A DNA stretch of 64,000 nt from contig JAEXYA010000039.1 in NCBI GenBank assembly GCA_023451825.1, positions 1 through 64,000 of the forward strand. The letters are read 5' to 3'. Made by a program: the position numbers and the translations under genes. Positions 61,037 through 64,000 of this stretch are shown one piece after another. The number at the start of each line of letters is the position of its first letter. Within the stretch, counting starts at the first letter, position 1. A model generated the notes under the pieces. It worked only from the letters and a program-made list of their open reading frames with translations. It was not told the origin of the DNA and made no database searches. Source of the stretch: Pseudomonadota bacterium. GTDB lineage: Bacteria; Pseudomonadota; Alphaproteobacteria; Rhizobiales; Xanthobacteraceae.

Positions 61037-62314
61037 TTACTCCGCAGCGACCTTGCGCGGCGGATCCAGCGCGCCGCTGTCGTGGATTTCGGCGACCTGA
61101 TGATCGCTGAAGCCGAGCACCTGCTTGAGGATTTCGTCGGTGTGCTCGCCCAGCAGCGGCGAACGCTCGACCTTGGTCGGGCTATCCGACAGCTTGATCG
61201 GATTGCCGACCGACAGATATTCGCCGCGCTCGGGATGATCGACCTTGACCATGGTGCCAGTGGCGTAAAGCGATTGATCCTCGGAGATTTCCTTCATGGA
61301 GAGGATCGGACCGCACGGGATGTCGTCCTTGTTGAGGATTTCCATCGCCTCGAACTTGGTCTTGGTCATCGTCCACTGTTCGATGCGGGCGAAGATCTCG
61401 TTGAGGCGCGGCAGACGGACGGCAGGCTTGCTATAGTTCGGGTCTGTTTTCCAGCCGGGTTCGCCGATGACGTCGCAGATCTTCTCCCACACCGGCGCCT
61501 GGGTGATGAAATAGATATAGGCGTTCGGATCGGTCTCCCAGCCCTTGCACTTCAGGATGCGGCCCGGCTGGCCACCGCCCGAGTCGTTGCCGGCACGCGG
61601 CACGGCATCGCCGAACGGGACGCCTTCACCGAACTGGCTGTATTCCTTGAGCGGGCCATGGGCGAGGCGCTGCTGGTCGCGCATTTTTACGCGCGAGAGA
61701 TTCAGCACGCCGTCCTGCATTGCGGCGGTGACCTTCTGGCCCTTGCCGGTCTGCGTGCGCTGATACAGCGCGGTGACGATGCCAAGGGCGAGATGCAGGC
61801 CGGTGCCGCTGTCGCCGATCTGCGCGCCGGTGACGAGCGGCAGACCATCGCGGAAGCCGGTGGTGGAGGCGGCGCCGCCGGTGCACTGCGCGACGTTCTC
61901 ATAGACCTTGCAGTCTTCATAGGGACCGGGACCGAAACCCTTGATCGATGCGACGATCATCTTCGGGTTGATCTCCTGGATTTTCTCGAACGGAAAACCC
62001 ATGCGGTCGAGCACGCCGGGACCGAAATTTTCGACAAGCACGTCGCACTGCTTCATCAGCGCGGTGAGCACTTCCTTGCCCTTCGGGTTCTTGGTGTCGA
62101 GGGTGATGGAGCGCTTGTTGTGGTTCAGCATGGTGAAATACAGGCTGTCCACATTCGGGATGTCCTGCAGCTGGCCGCGGGTGATGTCGCCGACGCCCGG
62201 ACGCTCGACCTTGATGACGTCGGCGCCGAACCAGGCGAGGAGCTGCGTGCAGGTCGGGCCCGATTGCACATGGGTGAAGTCGAGAATGCGAACGCCTTTG
62301 AGCGCCTGTGTCAT
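61037..62314 (-). CDS. frc: Formyl-CoA:oxalate CoA-transferase
   Basis: 425-aa class III CoA-transferase that moves CoA from formyl-CoA to oxalate, giving oxalyl-CoA for Oxc. The family start MTQALKGVRILDFTHVQSGPTCTQLLAWFGADVIKVERP is clear; the catalytic Asp lies in VTGAQIGDSGTGLHLALG (about residue 169); LVENFGPGVLDRMG and GGGQPGRILKCKG are also typical of Frc. It is 47 bases downstream of oxc on the minus strand, forming an oxc-frc operon. Confidence 0.96.
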   Translation of the reverse strand: MTQALKGVRILDFTHVQSGPTCTQLLAWFGADVIKVERPGVGDITRGQLQDIPNVDSLYFTMLNHNKRSITLDTKNPKGKEVLTALMKQCDVLVENFGPGVLDRMGFPFEKIQEINPKMIVASIKGFGPGPYEDCKVYENVAQCTGGAASTTGFRDGLPLVTGAQIGDSGTGLHLALGIVTALYQRTQTGKGQKVTAAMQDGVLNLSRVKMRDQQRLAHGPLKEYSQFGEGVPFGDAVPRAGNDSGGGQPGRILKCKGWETDPNAYIYFITQAPVWEKICDVIGEPGWKTDPNYSKPAVRLPRLNEIFARIEQWTMTKTKFEAMEILNKDDIPCGPILSMKEISEDQSLYATGTMVKVDHPERGEYLSVGNPIKLSDSPTKVERSPLLGEHTDEILKQVLGFSDHQVAEIHDSGALDPPRKVAAE

Positions 62315-62361
62315 GGTGTTACTCCCGTTATCGTTTTGAAAGGTGACGGGGCGAATGCCCC

Positions 62362-64000
62362 TTATTTCTTCTTGCTCAGCACGCTCTGCGGATTGAGGTT
62401 ACCGATGCGGCCGCTTTCGCTGCCGGCAGCGGGATCAATCACGGCGTTGATGAGGGTCGGCTTGCCCGAGTCCATCGCCTCGTTGACGGCGCGCTTGAGT
62501 TCGTCGGGCGAGGTGGCGTTGACGCCGACGCCGCCGAAGGCTTGCATCATCATGTCGTAGCGCGAGCCCTTGACGAAGACGGTGGGGGCGACGTCCGGGC
62601 CACCTGTCGGATTGACGTCGGTGCCGCGATAGATGCCGTCATTGTTGAAGACAACGATGCAGACCGGCAGATTGTAGCGGCAGATGGTTTCGACCTCCAT
62701 GCCGCTGAAGCCGAAGGCGCTATCGCCTTCGATGGCCAGCACCGGCTTGCCGGTCTCGACGGCGGCGGCGATGCAATAGCCCATGCCGATGCCCATGATG
62801 CCCCAGGTGCCGACATCGATGCGCTTGCGCGGCTTGTACATGTCGACGATGCCGCGGGCGAGATCGAGGGTGTTAGCGCCTTCATTGACCAGCATCGCAT
62901 CCGGACGCTCGGCAATGATGGTGCGGAGAACGCCGAGCGCGCCGTGATAGTCCATCGGCGAGTTGTTGTTGCGCAGTTTCGGCGCCATCTTTGCGATGTT
63001 GTCATCGCGCTTAGTGGTGACGGCGGACGTCCAGTCGCTTGATGCCTTCGTCCAGCTCTTGCCCATGCCGTCGAGCAAAGCGGCCACACAGGAGCCGATA
63101 TCGCCGACCACGGGTGCAACGATCTCGACGTTGGAATCCATTTCCTTCGGCTCGATGTCGATCTGGATGAACTTCTTCGGTGCATCGCCCCAGGCCTTGC
63201 CCTTGCCGTGCGACAGCAGCCAGTTGAGGCGGGCGCCGATCAGCATGACGACGTCGCTATCCTTCAGCACGGTGGAGCGTGCCGCGCCGGCGCATTGCGG
63301 ATGGGTGTCGGGGAGGAGGCCTTTTGCCATGCTCATGGGCAGGAAGGGAATGCCGGAGGTTTCGACCAGCGACTTCACGGCCTCGTCGGCCTGCGCGTAA
63401 GCGGCGCCCTTGCCGAGAATGATCAGCGGCTTCTTCGCCGACTTCAGCACGTCGAGCGCGCGCTTGATGGAATCCGGTGCAGGGATCTGCGCCGGTGCGG
63501 CGTCGATCACCTTCACCAGCGACTTCTTGCCGGCTTCGGCATTCATCACCTGGCCGAACAGCTTTGCCGGCAGATCGAGATAGACGCCGCCGGGACGACC
63601 GGATACGGCCGCGCGGATAGCGCGGGCGAGGCCGATGCCGATGTCCTGTGCATGCAGCACGCGGAACGCGGCTTTACAGAGCGGCTTGGCGATCGCGAGC
63701 TGATCCATTTCCTCATAGTCGCCCTGCTGCAGGTCGACGATCTCGCGCTCGGACGAACCGGAGATCAGGATCATCGGGAAACAGTTGGTGGTGGCGTGGG
63801 CGAGGGCGGTGAGGCCGTTGAGGAAGCCCGGTGCCGACACGGTGAGACACACGCCCGGCTTCTTGGTGAGATAGCCGGCGATGGACGCGGCATAGCCGGC
63901 GGCCTGTTCGTGGCGGAAGGAGAGCACGCGAATGCCTTCGGCCTGCGCCATGCGGCCGAAATCGGTGATCGGAATGCCGGGGACGCCGTAGATGGTGTTG
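62362..64000 (-). CDS. oxc: Oxalyl-CoA decarboxylase, 5' end beyond window
   Basis: Thiamine-diphosphate enzyme that splits CO2 from oxalyl-CoA to give formyl-CoA. The frame continues off the right edge: bases 63952-64000 encode NTIYGVPGIPITDFGR before MAQAEG, so about 20-30 residues are missing. Motifs: conserved Glu region RVLSFRHEQAAGYAA, SGSSEREIVDLQQGDYEEMDQ (Oxc signature) and the ThDP-Mg site EGDSAFGFSGMEVET... FNNDGIYRG. No frameshift is seen. Together with frc it is the core of oxalate catabolism. Confidence 0.96.
   Translation of the reverse strand, partial: NTIYGVPGIPITDFGRMAQAEGIRVLSFRHEQAAGYAASIAGYLTKKPGVCLTVSAPGFLNGLTALAHATTNCFPMILISGSSEREIVDLQQGDYEEMDQLAIAKPLCKAAFRVLHAQDIGIGLARAIRAAVSGRPGGVYLDLPAKLFGQVMNAEAGKKSLVKVIDAAPAQIPAPDSIKRALDVLKSAKKPLIILGKGAAYAQADEAVKSLVETSGIPFLPMSMAKGLLPDTHPQCAGAARSTVLKDSDVVMLIGARLNWLLSHGKGKAWGDAPKKFIQIDIEPKEMDSNVEIVAPVVGDIGSCVAALLDGMGKSWTKASSDWTSAVTTKRDDNIAKMAPKLRNNNSPMDYHGALGVLRTIIAERPDAMLVNEGANTLDLARGIVDMYKPRKRIDVGTWGIMGIGMGYCIAAAVETGKPVLAIEGDSAFGFSGMEVETICRYNLPVCIVVFNNDGIYRGTDVNPTGGPDVAPTVFVKGSRYDMMMQAFGGVGVNATSPDELKRAVNEAMDSGKPTLINAVIDPAAGSESGRIGNLNPQSVLSKKK

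Overview
The window reads as chromosomal DNA of a high-GC alphaproteobacterium of the Bradyrhizobium / Rhodopseudomonas / Afipia group (Nitrobacteraceae). The grounds are the backbone order (PhoP/FeuP-type two-component pair, cycHJKL cytochrome c maturation genes, degP, a second regulator and kinase, glnE), a gene-transfer-agent (GTA) structural cluster, and an oxalate catabolism locus. Assignment is by recognition of families and gene order, not by database search.

Region 1 (about 0.2-19.1 kb) is a GTA-like HK97-type head and tail cluster: prohead protease, major capsid protein, connector, head closure, tail terminator, tail tube, two small tail proteins, tape measure, DUF2460, DUF2163, NlpC/P60 peptidase, megatron, then a DUF2793/C1q-like fibre, a GH19 endolysin and a holin. 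No integrase is visible; terminase and portal would lie left of the window. The cluster is interrupted three times. A decayed polymorphic toxin with an intact immunity-like gene lies between protease and capsid. An intact HNH-type toxin with a DUF2019 immunity gene, plus secreted proteins and a trypsin-like protease, lies between capsid and connector. A toxin-antitoxin-like pair lies before the megatron. Both polymorphic toxins begin with RPD repeats. The capsid gene itself has an apparent one-base frameshift near its start.

Region 2 (19.1-45.5 kb) is conserved backbone with accessory insertions. PhoP/PhoQ-like genes are followed by hypothetical membrane proteins, a lipoprotein, a 459-aa unknown and a GlxA-regulator/HD-protein divergent pair, then ccmI-ccmE-ccmF-ccmH. 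A periplasmic PaoABC-like molybdenum aldehyde oxidoreductase operon with its AraC regulator sits between ccmH and degP. After degP, a response regulator is separated from its likely kinase by an NmrA-type reductase and a CadC-like TPR regulator; the kinase overlaps glnE.

Region 3 (45.5-53.7 kb) holds an orphan TctC binding protein, a PleC-like PAS kinase with a possible CtrA box and a divergent small-RNA candidate, a quinone oxidoreductase, a nitronate monooxygenase-like protein, a secreted unknown and a ketopantoate reductase. Several families of palindromic intergenic repeats lie between them.

Region 4 (53.7-64 kb) is an oxalate locus, mostly on the minus strand: a CBS-domain protein, an OxlT-type oxalate/formate antiporter, a TctABC carboxylate transporter, a 45-aa small protein, frc (formyl-CoA:oxalate CoA-transferase) and oxc (oxalyl-CoA decarboxylase, cut by the window edge). 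A 17-bp near-palindrome recurs upstream of the CBS gene, the antiporter gene, tctC and, in weaker form, the 45-aa gene, suggesting one regulator. An RHH/PIN toxin-antitoxin pair is inserted beside frc. Expected chemistry: oxalate enters in exchange for formate, Frc loads CoA, Oxc decarboxylates oxalyl-CoA to formyl-CoA, and Frc recycles the CoA.
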